A stretch of DNA of 64,000 bases from an uncultured Acetatifactor sp. (GCA_904501885.1 CAJGCP010000004.1:1-64000); one strand, 5' to 3'. Counted from the stretch's first letter, positions 48,649-57,871 are shown. Numbers and translations are program-made. Notes: generated by a model from the letters alone, not told the origin.

Positions 48649-49935
48649 TTATTTGGAAGGAACAATTTTTTCCTTGCCGCCCATATAAGGACGAAGCGCC
48701 TCAGGAATATTGATGGAACCGTCTTCATTCACATTGTTTTCCAAAAATGCAATCAATCCTCTGGGAGTTGCCAATACTGTGTTATTTAATGTATGCACAT
48801 AGTAAGTACCATTTTCGCCCTTGGTACGAATGCCCAAACGTCTTGCCTGCGCATCGCCCAAAGTAGAGCAGGATCCAACTTCGAAGTATTTCTGCTGTCT
48901 GGGGCTCCACGCCTCCACGTCACAGGACTTCACCTTCAAATCCGCCAAGTCACCGCTACAGCATTCCAGTGTACGAACAGGAATATCCAGGCTGCGGAAG
49001 AATTCTACCGTATAAGCCCACATCTTATTGTACCATTCCATGGAATCCTCTGGTTTGCATAATACTACCATTTCCTGCTTCTCAAACTGGTGCACGCGGT
49101 AAACGCCTCTTTCCTCGATACCATGGGAACCTACTTCCTTTCTAAAGCAAGGAGAGTAGGAAGTCATGCTGATGGGCAGATTTTTCTCTTCTACAATCTG
49201 TCCCTGGAACTTTCCAATCATGGAATGCTCACTGGTACCGATCAAATACAGGTCTTCGCCCTCAATTTTGTACATCATGGCTTCCATTTCTGCGAAACTC
49301 ATAACGCCGGTTACCACATTACTTCTAATCATGAACGGAGGGATACAGTAAGTGAATCCCTTCTCAATCATAAAATCTCTTGCGTAACTAATCATTGCAG
49401 AATGGATTCTTGCCGCATCTCCCATAAGATAGTAGAATCCGTTACCACTGGTGCGTCCTGCCGCATCCTTGTCCAATCCGCTGATGCTATTCAAGATATC
49501 TGCGTGATAGGGCACCTCAAAAGCAGGAACTACCGGTTCGCCATATTTCTGAATCTCCACATTTTCATTGTCATCCTTACCGATGGGAACGGAAGGATCA
49601 ATGATATTGGGGATGGTCATCATGATTTTCTTGATTTTTTCCTGCAACTCAGGTTCGATGGCTTCTAATTCTGCCAATCTCTTTGCACTTGCTGCCACTT
49701 CTGCTTTCTTGGCTTCGGCCTCTTCCTTCTTGCCCTGCGCCATCAAACCGCCGATTTCCTTGGAAATCTTATTTTTTGCAGCGCGCAAGTCGTCACCTTC
49801 CTGCTTTACTGCTCTCACCTGTGCATCCAGCTCTATTACCTCGTCAACCAATGGTAATTTGGCATCCTGGAACTTCTTTTTGATGTTTTCTTTCACCAAT
49901 TCGGGATTTTCTCTTAAAAATTTAATATCTATCAT
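48649..49935 (-). CDS. serS: Seryl-tRNA synthetase
   Basis: This 428-residue class II synthetase starts MIDIKFLRENPELVKENIKKKFQDAKLPLVDEVIELD, followed by the long coiled-coil tRNA-binding arm (about 30-100), then the catalytic domain: SPCFRKEVGSHGIEERGVYRVHQFEKQEMV (motif 2), FEVGSCSTLGDAQARRLGIR and HTLNNTVLATPRGLIAFLENN (motif 3). The motif 2 loop EVGSHG and the motif 3 core NNTVLATPRG differ from the common bacterial EAGSAG and NGSGLAVGRT and look more like the eukaryotic cytosolic form. The active-site Arg residues are kept. No T-box fits upstream (34-bp gap to DUF4446). Confidence 0.95.
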   Translation of the reverse strand: MIDIKFLRENPELVKENIKKKFQDAKLPLVDEVIELDAQVRAVKQEGDDLRAAKNKISKEIGGLMAQGKKEEAEAKKAEVAASAKRLAELEAIEPELQEKIKKIMMTIPNIIDPSVPIGKDDNENVEIQKYGEPVVPAFEVPYHADILNSISGLDKDAAGRTSGNGFYYLMGDAARIHSAMISYARDFMIEKGFTYCIPPFMIRSNVVTGVMSFAEMEAMMYKIEGEDLYLIGTSEHSMIGKFQGQIVEEKNLPISMTSYSPCFRKEVGSHGIEERGVYRVHQFEKQEMVVLCKPEDSMEWYNKMWAYTVEFFRSLDIPVRTLECCSGDLADLKVKSCDVEAWSPRQQKYFEVGSCSTLGDAQARRLGIRTKGENGTYYVHTLNNTVLATPRGLIAFLENNVNEDGSINIPEALRPYMGGKEKIVPSK

Positions 49936-49969
49936 GATTGTTCCTCCTGCTGTCGAACATATGTTTGTT

Positions 49970-50479
49970 TTATTGTTGTTTGTTGCTATTCATGGCCATT
50001 GCCATAGCTTCGGATTCCTCTTTACTCAAATCCATTTTACATTTACCGTTTCGAACCTCTTTTGCATAGGAATAGCAACCTTCCGTACTATGTACAGAGT
50101 TCATAATATAACCACAGTTATTCTCATCCAACAAAACCAAACAGAAACTCAATTGTCCGCCCATCTGCTGGAAAGCGTCATATTTTACCAATCCTAATTT
50201 TTGATAGGTACCCTGTAGCCTTCTTCTCTGGTCCTTCAGCTCTTTTCTGTTTTTTTCGGTTGCTTCCTTCAACAAGGAAATATCTTCTATTGCTCTAACC
50301 ACTGCTTCTTCCAGATTCTGACCGCTTCTTCCGGTCATAAATCTTTTCAGACGATGCTTCATTCTGGAAGTGTTAGACAATTGCACAATTAACAGAACAA
50401 TGGTTGTCATCAACAAAACAGCCAGTACCAGCATGCCAATCATTAGCATATCCGGACTTACATTAAATAATGTCTCCAT
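49970..50479 (-). CDS. DUF4446 family membrane protein
   Basis: This 169-residue protein has one N-terminal membrane helix (MLMIGMLVLAVLLMTTIVLLIVQL), a coiled-coil helix (LEEAVVRAIEDISLLKEATEKNRKELKDQRRRLQGTYQK), and the DUF4446 core KLGLVKYDAFQQMGGQLSFCLVLLDENNCGYIMNSVHSTEGCYSYAKEVRNGK. The family is linked to parB in many Firmicutes, as here, 18 bp downstream. Function is unknown. The linkage suggests a role in nucleoid or origin positioning at the membrane (inference). Confidence 0.88.
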   Translation of the reverse strand: METLFNVSPDMLMIGMLVLAVLLMTTIVLLIVQLSNTSRMKHRLKRFMTGRSGQNLEEAVVRAIEDISLLKEATEKNRKELKDQRRRLQGTYQKLGLVKYDAFQQMGGQLSFCLVLLDENNCGYIMNSVHSTEGCYSYAKEVRNGKCKMDLSKEESEAMAMAMNSNKQQ

Positions 50480-50497
50480 CTTCTCCGTTTCCTTCCC

Positions 50498-51409
50498 TTA
50501 GTTTCTTATCGAATCAAAGATTCTATCCAGATCTTCGTGATTATAGAATTCTATCTCTATCTTTCCTGATCCGTCACCCTTAGGTTTAATGGAAACTTTG
50601 GTACTGAGTTTCTGCTTCATTTTTTCTTCTAAATCCTGATAAATTGCTTCCAACGTGGTATTTGTCTCAGGTTTTTTAGGTTTTCCGGGCTTGTTTAAAT
50701 TTTTAACAAGCTTTTCCACCTCGCGAACGCTCATCTTTTCGTCAAATACTCTTTGCGCAATATTGTACTGTTCATCCTTGTCATCAATTGCCAACAAAGC
50801 GCGTGCATGTCCAGTTGAAATCTTATCATCAATCACCATTTCCTGAACAGCATCGCATAACTTCAATAATCTTACGGAATTTGTGATAGCAGTACGACTC
50901 TTAGAAACTCTTTCTGCCACTTCATCCTGTTTCATGTGAAACTCGGTAAGCAGTCGCTTGTAAGCCTGGGCTTCTTCGATGGGATTCAAATCTTCTCGTT
51001 GAATATTCTCAATCAGAGAGATTTCTGCAATTTCCTGCTCAGAATAGTCGCGGATAATTACTGGAACTTCCTTCAATCCTGCCAATTTGGCAGCTCTCCA
51101 ACGACGCTCGCCGGCAATAATTTCATAGTGGTCCTTTCTGTCCTGCACCAAAATGGGCTGAAGAAGACCAAACTGTTTAATGGAATCTGCCAGTTCCTGC
51201 AATGCATCTTCGTCAAAATTCTTTCGTGGCTGCTTTCTATTGGGCTCAACCTTCGTAATTTTCACTACTGAATCCGGTTTTTTGATTTCTTCTGCTGCGG
51301 GTTCAACCGGCTTTTTGGATACATCCGTCTTCGGTTTCGCTTCCCCAACCATATTGGGAATCAATGAATCCAGACCTTTTCCTAACCCTCTTCCTGCTTT
51401 TGTAGCCAT
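50498..51409 (-). CDS. parB: Chromosome-partitioning protein ParB (Spo0J)
   Basis: This 303-residue CTP-dependent clamp binds parS. The N-terminal domain (about 48-140) has VEPNRKQPRKNFDEDALQELADSIKQFG, the CTP-binding IIAGERRWRAAKLAG and SLIENIQREDLNPIEEAQAY. The central HTH (MKQDEVAERVSKSRTAITNSVRLLKL) reads parS, and a C-terminal Lys-rich region and dimerisation domain follow. The first 45 residues contain the basic ParA-activating peptide (MATKAGRGLGKGLDSLI). It lies 14 bp after parA. A near-consensus parS lies inside the gene. Confidence 0.97.
   Translation of the reverse strand: MATKAGRGLGKGLDSLIPNMVGEAKPKTDVSKKPVEPAAEEIKKPDSVVKITKVEPNRKQPRKNFDEDALQELADSIKQFGLLQPILVQDRKDHYEIIAGERRWRAAKLAGLKEVPVIIRDYSEQEIAEISLIENIQREDLNPIEEAQAYKRLLTEFHMKQDEVAERVSKSRTAITNSVRLLKLCDAVQEMVIDDKISTGHARALLAIDDKDEQYNIAQRVFDEKMSVREVEKLVKNLNKPGKPKKPETNTTLEAIYQDLEEKMKQKLSTKVSIKPKGDGSGKIEIEFYNHEDLDRIFDSIRN
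50928..50943. promoter_or_regulatory. parS-like site inside parB
   Basis: TGTTTCATGTGAAACT differs from the 16-bp parS consensus at two positions (8 and 16). Bacillus subtilis also has a parS within its parB gene (spo0J), which supports function. Confidence 0.55.
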
Positions 51410-51423
51410 AATTTTCCTCTTTC

Positions 51424-52185
51424 CTAGTTGTTCTCTATCACTTCTTGTGCCAAATTTTTATATGCCTCTGCACCCGCTGATTTAGAATCGTATAGGTTGA
51501 TAGGTAAACCAAAACTGGGGGCTTCTGCCAATCGAATATTTCTCGGAATCAAAGTATTATACACCTTTTGATTCAGGTTTTGTTTCACGTTTTCTACTAC
51601 CTGCATGGAGAGATTTGTTCTGGCATCATACATCGTAAATACCACGCCCTCCATGTACAAATCCGGATTTAATCTCTCTTTGACCAGATTTATGGTATGT
51701 ATCAACTGGCTTAATCCCTCCAACGCATAATATTCACACTGGATCGGCACCAATACACTGTCCGCTGTGGTCATAGAGTTAATGGTTAACATATTTAAGG
51801 AAGGAGGGCAGTCAATGATTATGTAGTCATAATCTTCCTTAATATAATCCACCTCGTCCTTTAAGATATATTCCTTCTTTTCTACGCCAATTAATTCTAT
51901 CTCGGCAGCCGCTAAATTTACATTGGCAGGGATTACTTGCACACCTTCCATGGCTCCCTGATAGATACAATCACTGATGGAGCATTCCCCTAACATCAAT
52001 TCATACAGGGTATTATCTAAATTATTTTTATCAATTCCAAGACCACTCGTTGTGTTTCCTTGGGGATCCGTATCGATAACCAATACTTTCTTTCCAAGTT
52101 CGGCAAGTGATGCAGCTAAATTTATAGAAGTGGTGGTTTTACCAACGCCACCTTTTTGGTTTGCCACTGCAATTGTTTTTCCCAT
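51424..52185 (-). CDS. parA: Chromosome-partitioning ATPase ParA (Soj)
   Basis: This 253-residue protein has the deviant Walker A MGKTIAVANQKGGVGKTTTSINLAASL, with the signature Lys, and VLVIDTDPQGNTTSGLG and YDYIIIDCPPSLNMLT (Walker A' and B). Short N-terminus and full length are typical of chromosomal Soj. It forms ATP dimers on DNA and is stimulated by ParB to move origins; in Bacillus Soj also controls DnaA. It is the first gene of parA-parB-DUF4446, beside the parS cluster. Confidence 0.97.
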   Translation of the reverse strand: MGKTIAVANQKGGVGKTTTSINLAASLAELGKKVLVIDTDPQGNTTSGLGIDKNNLDNTLYELMLGECSISDCIYQGAMEGVQVIPANVNLAAAEIELIGVEKKEYILKDEVDYIKEDYDYIIIDCPPSLNMLTINSMTTADSVLVPIQCEYYALEGLSQLIHTINLVKERLNPDLYMEGVVFTMYDARTNLSMQVVENVKQNLNQKVYNTLIPRNIRLAEAPSFGLPINLYDSKSAGAEAYKNLAQEVIENN

Positions 52186-52324
52186 AATGTCACCTTCCTT
52201 TATGTAGCCTTTACATTATAGCATTATTCTTTCTGGATAGCCATAATATTTTATAGTAAAATTACTTTTTTCTATAGGCACTATATATAGTCCTTCATTT
52301 GTTTGTATATTATCTATATTTACT

Positions 52325-52363
52325 TGTTTCACGCTGAATTTTCCAAATGTTTCACGGAAATAT
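52325..52363. repeat. Two parS half-sites
   Basis: TGTTTCACG begins at 52325 and again at 52348, each followed by diverged right halves (CTGAATT and GAAATAT). They keep the left arm of parS and lie 20-60 bp from the perfect copies. Confidence 0.45.
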
Positions 52364-52384
52364 TTACAACATCTTGGGATAAAT

Positions 52385-52400
52385 TGTTTCACGTGAAACA
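52385..52400. promoter_or_regulatory. parS: parS centromere site 1
   Basis: TGTTTCACGTGAAACA, a perfect 16-bp palindromic match to the conserved parS sequence bound by ParB. It lies about 200 bp upstream of parA and 8 kb left of dnaA. Confidence 0.95.
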
Positions 52401-52433
52401 TTATCTTGTATTACCTATTAGAATGACAAGGAA

Positions 52434-52449
52434 TGTTTCACGTGAAACA
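52434..52449. promoter_or_regulatory. parS: parS centromere site 2
   Basis: A second perfect TGTTTCACGTGAAACA, 33 bp from the first and framed by GGAA/TTCC that extends the palindrome. The surrounding interval 52186-52532 holds no gene; besides the parS sites it is AT-rich and would carry the parA promoter. Confidence 0.95.
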
Positions 52450-52532
52450 TTCCTTGCTTCTATTCATACCCTGATACAACATATAGATTTTTAATGAATA
52501 CCCTTTAACTTTAAATCACTCTTTCGAACACT

Positions 52533-52940
52533 TTAGCCCACGCGGAATCCTGTGATTGTCACTGTTGATGTTAGATTTCCTAATTCATCCATTACATCCA
52601 CACGGTAGCACACCGTGGTTTTTCCATCTTTTAAACAGGATGCTTTTGCAATAAGTTTATTTCCTTTCGCTGTTCCCAAAAAAGAAATGTCAGCATGTAA
52701 TGTTACGCACCCCATCTTTTCTGCGTTTGCTGCTACGGCAAAAGTGAAATCCGCTAACATAAAATATGTTCCACCCATTACTGCGCCCATAGCATTACGA
52801 TGCGAATCTGTAATATTCAAACTGCAGGTGGCAGTGTGATCGCCGATTTCCTCGATTACAGCACCGTTTTCTGTTGCAAATCGGTCATCTGCAAATTTAC
52901 TTCTTACATCTTCTAATGTTATCTTATAATCCATCTTCAA
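52533..52940 (-). CDS. PaaI-family hotdog thioesterase
   Basis: This 135-residue hotdog-fold protein has the PaaI/4HBT pattern: SLNITDSHRNAMGAVMGGTYFMLADFTFAVAANAE, with the N..G.V.GG..F.LAD segment forming the active site (Asp in LAD at the usual catalytic position), then LHADISFLGTAKGNKLIAKASCLKDGKTTVCYRVDVMDELG. It likely hydrolyses an acyl-CoA of unknown identity. It stands between rsmG and the parS region on the same strand. Confidence 0.87.
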   Translation of the reverse strand: MKMDYKITLEDVRSKFADDRFATENGAVIEEIGDHTATCSLNITDSHRNAMGAVMGGTYFMLADFTFAVAANAEKMGCVTLHADISFLGTAKGNKLIAKASCLKDGKTTVCYRVDVMDELGNLTSTVTITGFRVG

Positions 52941-53021
52941 TTTACCATATACTTTCTGTTTCTTTCTAATTCGATAACTTCTTGTGTATCAGACATCCGT
53001 TATATCGTATATAGATTATCG

Positions 53022-53744
53022 TTATATCGGTTCTTTTGCGGGCAAACCTGCTTTTCTAGGATACTTTCCGGGAGTGGCTTTTTCCTTCTTAATTACCACT
53101 AAATTTCTATAAATATCTGTCTCAGGTAGTTTGAACTCCACCTGTTTCTCCACCTTGCCACCAAGTATTTGCAGTGCATGGGTGGCTTCCGTCAATTCCT
53201 GTGTTAATTTCTCTGACTTATACGGCACGAAGTATCCCCCTACTTTTACATAGGGCAGGCAATATTCAGATAAAGTAGAAAGATTTGCAACTGCTCTGGA
53301 AACGCATAGGTCAAATTTTTCTCTTAATTTTCCAGGTTTCGCGAAATCTTCTGCACGTCCATGAATGGTTTCTACATCACTAAGTCCCAATTCATCGATG
53401 ATTGCATTCAGGAAAGAAACCCTTTTGTTCAGGGAATCTAATAATGTCACCTTTAACTGAGGATATGCAATTTTTAACGCCAATCCGGGAAATCCGGCGC
53501 CGGTTCCCACATCAATAACGGACAATGACCTCGAAACATCAAATGCTTTTATCAGGGATGCACTGTCCACGAAGTGTTTTTTCATCACCTCGTCATATTC
53601 TGTAATGGCAGTTAGATTCATCACCTGATTCCATTCCACCAGCAGTTCATAGTAACGAAGGAACTGTTCCACTTGGCTTTCTGTTAATGTTACGCCAAGC
53701 GAGCGCATATCATTTTCAAAAGTTTCTGTATTGTACTTGCTCAC
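53022..53744 (-). CDS. rsmG: 16S rRNA (guanine-527-N7) methyltransferase RsmG
   Basis: This 240-residue SAM-dependent enzyme has YYELLVEWNQVMNLTAITEYDEVMKKHFVDS, the SAM-binding VIDVGTGAGFPGLALKIAYP, LLDSLNKRVSFLNAI and GRAEDFA; CVSRAVANLSTLSEYCLPYVKVGG completes the family signature. It methylates G527 of 16S rRNA. It follows mnmG by 17 bp in the conserved mnmE-mnmG-rsmG order. The C-terminal tail is basic. Confidence 0.96.
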   Translation of the reverse strand: MSKYNTETFENDMRSLGVTLTESQVEQFLRYYELLVEWNQVMNLTAITEYDEVMKKHFVDSASLIKAFDVSRSLSVIDVGTGAGFPGLALKIAYPQLKVTLLDSLNKRVSFLNAIIDELGLSDVETIHGRAEDFAKPGKLREKFDLCVSRAVANLSTLSEYCLPYVKVGGYFVPYKSEKLTQELTEATHALQILGGKVEKQVEFKLPETDIYRNLVVIKKEKATPGKYPRKAGLPAKEPI

Positions 53745-53761
53745 AGGATAACTCCTTTTGA

Positions 53762-55675
53762 TTAATGTTCTAAATATACCAGCAACACGGAAATATCCGC
53801 AGGGGAAACACCGGATATACGGGAGGCCTGCCCGATAGAGGCGGGTCGGAAACTTTTTAGCTTCTGTCTTGCTTCCAGTCGGAGTGAAGGCACCAAATCA
53901 TAATCGATGTCTTCCGGAATCTTCTTTTCTTCCATTTTTTTGTACTGTTCTACCTGTCTCCGCTGTCTAATGATATAGCCTTCATACTTGACTTCGATTT
54001 CTACCTGCTCTATCACCTCTTCGGGCAAGCTTGGTTTGCCACAAAGTTCCATAGAGAAGGCTTCTCTTTCTTTGTCAATCTCTTTCAAACACTCATAAGA
54101 TAGTTCCGGTCTGCAGATCAGTTCCGCCATAGAAGCCGCCGTTTTTAGGGTAGCGCTATCATGCGCAATCAAAAATTCTTGAATTTCTTTATTGGCACCC
54201 ACATTCGTAGCCTTTAACCGGGCAATCTCTGCCTGTATCAATCGTTCTTTTTCAAGAAGTGCCTGATACTGTTCGTCGGATATCAGGCCAACTTCATATC
54301 CTTTTTTGCGAAGTCTTATATCTGCGTTATCCTGACGAAGAAGCAAACGATATTCTGCTCGAGACGTCATCATACGGTAGGGTTCTCGGTTTTCCTTGGT
54401 TACCAAATCATCAATCAAAACACCGATATAACTCTCAGAGCGGTCTAGTATCAGGGGCTCCCGATGATAAATTGACATTGCTGCATTGATTCCTGCCACC
54501 AAGCCCTGCGCTGCCGCCTCTTCATACCCGCTGCTTCCATTGAACTGACCGGCGCTAAACAAACCTTTAATATCCAGGAATTCCAAGGTTGCTCCCAGCT
54601 GACGGGCATTAATGCAATCATATTCTATGGCATAAGCATTGCGGACAATTTTACAATTTTCCAGACCGGGCACAGTCCGATACATACGTACTTGTACATC
54701 TTCCGGCAAAGAGGATGACATACCGCTGACATACATTTCATTGGTGTGTAAGCCCTCCGGCTCCAAAAATACCTGATGGCGCTCTTTATCAGAGAACTTC
54801 ACCACTTTATCTTCGATGGAAGGGCAATATCTGGGTCCTGTACCTTCTATGATTCCTGCGTAAATCGGGGATCTGTCCAAATTAGCACGAATAATATCGT
54901 GTGTTTCCTCATTGGTATAGGTCAACCAGCAAGATACCTGCTCTTTCTGAATGGATGCCGGGTCCGTAGAGTAAGAAAAAGGAACCACTTTACCGTCACC
55001 GAACTGCTCTTCCATTTTTGAAAAATCAATACTTCTCTTGTCCATTCTGGCAGGCGTTCCGGTTTTGAAACGATTCATCTCCACACCTAATTCCTTTAGG
55101 GAATCCGTTAAATGGGTGGCTGCCTGCAATCCATTGGGTCCGGTATAAGTAATTGCCTCTCCGCAGAGACATCTGGCGCGCAGATATGTTCCGGTACATA
55201 AAATCACTGCTTTGCATTCATATATGGTCCCGGTGTAAATCTTAACACCTGTAATTTTCTTTTTATTGTCAGGCATGTCTTCCCATAATAAATCGCACAC
55301 TTCTGCCTGCTTAATGGTCAAATGGTCCTGATTTTCCAGAACTTTTCTCATTTCTCTGGTATAATCTGCTTTGTCTGCTTGGGCGCGCAGGGAATGTACT
55401 GCAGGTCCTTTGGATACATTCAGCATCTTGGACTGAATAAAGGTCTTATCTATGTTTTTACCCATTTCGCCACCAAGGGCATCCAGTTCTCTCACCAAAT
55501 GTCCTTTGCTGGTACCACCAATATTCGGATTACAGGGCATCAGCGCAATACTGTCTACGCTGACTGTAAAAATTACCGTTTCTAACCCAAGTCTGGCACA
55601 AGCAAGAGCAGCCTCACATCCGGCATGTCCCGCACCAACCACACATACATCTACTTTTTCTCGAATCTCTGACAT
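53762..55675 (-). CDS. mnmG: tRNA uridine-34 modification enzyme MnmG (GidA)
   Basis: This 637-residue FAD-dependent enzyme partners MnmE to build 5-carboxymethylaminomethyluridine at the tRNA wobble position. The N-terminal FAD motif is DVCVVGAGHAGCEAALACARLG. Family signatures are ALMPCNPNIGGTSKGHLVRE with the Cys-containing loop, GTYLRARCLCGE, RFKTGTPARMDKRSIDFSK and LFSAGQFNGSSGYEEAAAQGLVAGINA. The C-terminal helical domain that binds MnmE and tRNA ends with RISGVSPADISVLLVYLE. It lies between mnmE (22-bp gap) and rsmG. Confidence 0.98.
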   Translation of the reverse strand: MSEIREKVDVCVVGAGHAGCEAALACARLGLETVIFTVSVDSIALMPCNPNIGGTSKGHLVRELDALGGEMGKNIDKTFIQSKMLNVSKGPAVHSLRAQADKADYTREMRKVLENQDHLTIKQAEVCDLLWEDMPDNKKKITGVKIYTGTIYECKAVILCTGTYLRARCLCGEAITYTGPNGLQAATHLTDSLKELGVEMNRFKTGTPARMDKRSIDFSKMEEQFGDGKVVPFSYSTDPASIQKEQVSCWLTYTNEETHDIIRANLDRSPIYAGIIEGTGPRYCPSIEDKVVKFSDKERHQVFLEPEGLHTNEMYVSGMSSSLPEDVQVRMYRTVPGLENCKIVRNAYAIEYDCINARQLGATLEFLDIKGLFSAGQFNGSSGYEEAAAQGLVAGINAAMSIYHREPLILDRSESYIGVLIDDLVTKENREPYRMMTSRAEYRLLLRQDNADIRLRKKGYEVGLISDEQYQALLEKERLIQAEIARLKATNVGANKEIQEFLIAHDSATLKTAASMAELICRPELSYECLKEIDKEREAFSMELCGKPSLPEEVIEQVEIEVKYEGYIIRQRRQVEQYKKMEEKKIPEDIDYDLVPSLRLEARQKLKSFRPASIGQASRISGVSPADISVLLVYLEH

Positions 55676-55697
55676 ACCTTCATGCCTTTCTTACGTT

Positions 55698-57122
55698 TTA
55701 TTTTCCCATACAGAATTTAGAAAAAATCTCCTGTACTAAATCATCGTCCACTTCTTCGCCGATAATATGACCCAAGGACGCATAGGCGCTCATTAAGTCA
55801 ATGGAATAAAAATCCTCCGGCATCTCGTTTTCTAAGGATGTTTTTACCATAGTCATGCTTTCCAAAGCTTCCATCAAGGCCTGCTTATGACGCAAACTGG
55901 TAATCACAACTTCATGATTCATATTGATTTGTCCGCGGAAGAACATTTCTTTGATGGTTTCTTCCAACACTTCTATTCCTATATTTTCTGTGATAGAAGT
56001 CCGAATCACCTTTGTTTGCAGGCATCCATCCGCCTTTAAATAATCTTCTAAATCATGCTCATTCACTTTTACGGTTAAATCTGTTTTATTCAATAAAACA
56101 ATGGCTTTTTTATCTTTGATTAACGAGATAATCTCCCGATCACTTTCATCCAAATCTACAGACGCATCTACCACATACAAGATTAAATCCGCGTCACCGG
56201 CATATTTCTTTGCTTTTTCTACGCCAATTTTTTCCACTACATCATCTGTGGTACGAATGCCCGCTGTATCAATAATATTAAGTCCGATTCCTTGCAGTCG
56301 TATGGTTTCCTCCAGCACATCTCTGGTGGTTCCTGCAATATCTGTAACAATCGCCCGTTCCTGTCCCAAAAGTGCATTTAGCAAAGAAGATTTTCCTGCA
56401 TTGGGTTTGCCCACAATAACCGTGGAAATACCTTCCTTCATCAGCTTACCATTGTCCGCTGTTGCAATTAATTTTTTTAGACGATTGCTAATATCATCTA
56501 CTTTTTCGGATAATTTTTCGTTATAACCCTCTAAACTAATATGTTCCGGGTCATCTAATGCTGCTTCTATATAAGCCAGTTCATATAATATATCGCTTCT
56601 TAGATTCTTTACCTGCTCAGAAAGCATACCTTTCAGCTGATTCACTGCTGATTTATGGGCAAATTCGTTTTGGGAATGAATCAAATCAATCACCGCTTCC
56701 GCTTTTGCCAAATCCATTTTACCATTTAAAAAGGATCTCTTGGAAAACTCTCCCGGCTCCGCCAGACGGGCACCATTTAATATGGCACATTCCAATACCT
56801 TCTGCAACACCAATAATCCACCATGACAATGTATTTCTACGGTATCTTCTCCCGTAAAACTTCTGGGCGCTTTCATCACAACCGCCATCACTTCATCTAG
56901 GATATGATTTTTCCATGATGTTTTATCTTCTGTATTTTCATCCACCACAAACCCATATTGCAGCATATGGCTTGGTAGTTGCTCCAGTGCCTTTTTTCCG
57001 GAGGGCAACCGAAATAAGCGGTCCCCCACTAAAACTGCTTCGGGGCCACTGATTCTAATAATTCCGATGCCGGAATCTGTAAGTCCGGTTGCTATTGCTG
57101 CAATTGTATCTTTTTTCAACAT
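55698..57122 (-). CDS. mnmE: tRNA modification GTPase MnmE (TrmE)
   Basis: This 474-residue protein begins MLKKDTIAAIATGLTDSGIGIIRISGPEA, the tetrahydrofolate-binding N-domain. A helical domain follows, with a G domain inserted in it: G1 VGKPNAGKSSLLNALLG, G2/G3 TDIAGTTRDVLEETIRLQGIGLNIIDTAGIR, G4 LLNKTDL. The C-terminal FCMGK supplies the CxGK catalytic Cys. It works as a heterotetramer with MnmG. It is the first gene of mnmE-mnmG-rsmG. Confidence 0.98.
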   Translation of the reverse strand: MLKKDTIAAIATGLTDSGIGIIRISGPEAVLVGDRLFRLPSGKKALEQLPSHMLQYGFVVDENTEDKTSWKNHILDEVMAVVMKAPRSFTGEDTVEIHCHGGLLVLQKVLECAILNGARLAEPGEFSKRSFLNGKMDLAKAEAVIDLIHSQNEFAHKSAVNQLKGMLSEQVKNLRSDILYELAYIEAALDDPEHISLEGYNEKLSEKVDDISNRLKKLIATADNGKLMKEGISTVIVGKPNAGKSSLLNALLGQERAIVTDIAGTTRDVLEETIRLQGIGLNIIDTAGIRTTDDVVEKIGVEKAKKYAGDADLILYVVDASVDLDESDREIISLIKDKKAIVLLNKTDLTVKVNEHDLEDYLKADGCLQTKVIRTSITENIGIEVLEETIKEMFFRGQINMNHEVVITSLRHKQALMEALESMTMVKTSLENEMPEDFYSIDLMSAYASLGHIIGEEVDDDLVQEIFSKFCMGK

Positions 57123-57181
57123 AATGATTTCCTTTTTATGTCTTTAGAAACCTTTTCACTATTCCATAAATGTACAAAAAA

Positions 57182-57212
57182 GGCTGTTACAATCATTATA
57201 ATTGCAACAGCC
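57182..57212 (-). terminator. Terminator after jag
   Basis: Minus-strand GGCTGTTGCAAT and ATTGTAACAGCC pair (one mismatch) with a short loop, followed by six T. It ends the rpmH-rnpA-yidD-yidC-jag operon just before mnmE. Confidence 0.85.
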
Positions 57213-57224
57213 CTTCATTAAAAG

Positions 57225-57857
57225 TTATTTTTGCAAAGTTACAACAACTCTTCTGAAAGGCTCCTCGCCCTCACTGTGAGTGGTAACGTATTTATCACCC
57301 TGCAAAGCCGAATGAATAATTCTTCTCTCATAGGGATTCATGGGTTCCAAAGTAACCGCTCTCTTTGTTCTCTTTACCTTGTATGCAATATTCTTTGCCA
57401 GGTTTTCCAGTGTATCTTTACGTCTTTGTCTGTAGTTCTCTGTATCAACCTTTACACGAATGTAATCGGATACACCCTTATTTACTACTAAAGATACAAG
57501 ATACTGAAGGGAATCCAATGTCTGTCCTCTCTTACCAATCAGAACACCCATATCCTCACCTTCTAAGTTTACATCCATTGCCTTCTCTTCTTCGTCGAAA
57601 GTAACAGATACAACAACTTCCATTTCCATTGCAGCAAATACTTCTTTTAAGAATTCTTTTGCAACTTCTGTAACATCACCTTTTTCTTTTTTTGCGGACG
57701 CTTTGATAATAACAGGTTTTGCTCCCAATCCTAAAAATCCTGAAGAACCTTCATCAATTACTTCATATTCTAATCTATCGCTGGTAATACCTAATTTCTG
57801 GCAAGCGTCTGTGATTGCTTCTTCGATTGATTTTGCTGATACTTCAATAAATTCCAT
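57225..57857 (-). CDS. jag: RNA-binding protein KhpB (Jag/EloR)
   Basis: This 210-residue protein has three domains: Jag-N (1-50, MEFIEVSAKSIEEAITDACQKLGITSDRLEYEVIDEGSSGFLGLGAKPV), a KH domain (about 75-145, LIGKRGQTLDSLQYLVSLVVNK with the GxxG loop) and a C-terminal R3H domain (EPMNPYERRIIHSALQGDKYVTTHSEGEEPFRRVVV). It binds RNA with KhpA and affects cell elongation in streptococci. It lies 14 bp after yidC, the usual place. Confidence 0.95.
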   Translation of the reverse strand: MEFIEVSAKSIEEAITDACQKLGITSDRLEYEVIDEGSSGFLGLGAKPVIIKASAKKEKGDVTEVAKEFLKEVFAAMEMEVVVSVTFDEEEKAMDVNLEGEDMGVLIGKRGQTLDSLQYLVSLVVNKGVSDYIRVKVDTENYRQRRKDTLENLAKNIAYKVKRTKRAVTLEPMNPYERRIIHSALQGDKYVTTHSEGEEPFRRVVVTLQK

Positions 57858-57871
57858 ACTTTTCTCCTTAT

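Noticed and set aside
49936..49969. Serine T-box before serS
   Set aside because: The gap to the upstream gene is 34 bp, far too short.
51580..51595. parS-like TGTTTCACGTTTTCTA inside parA
   Set aside because: Only the left arm matches parS; the right arm is lost.
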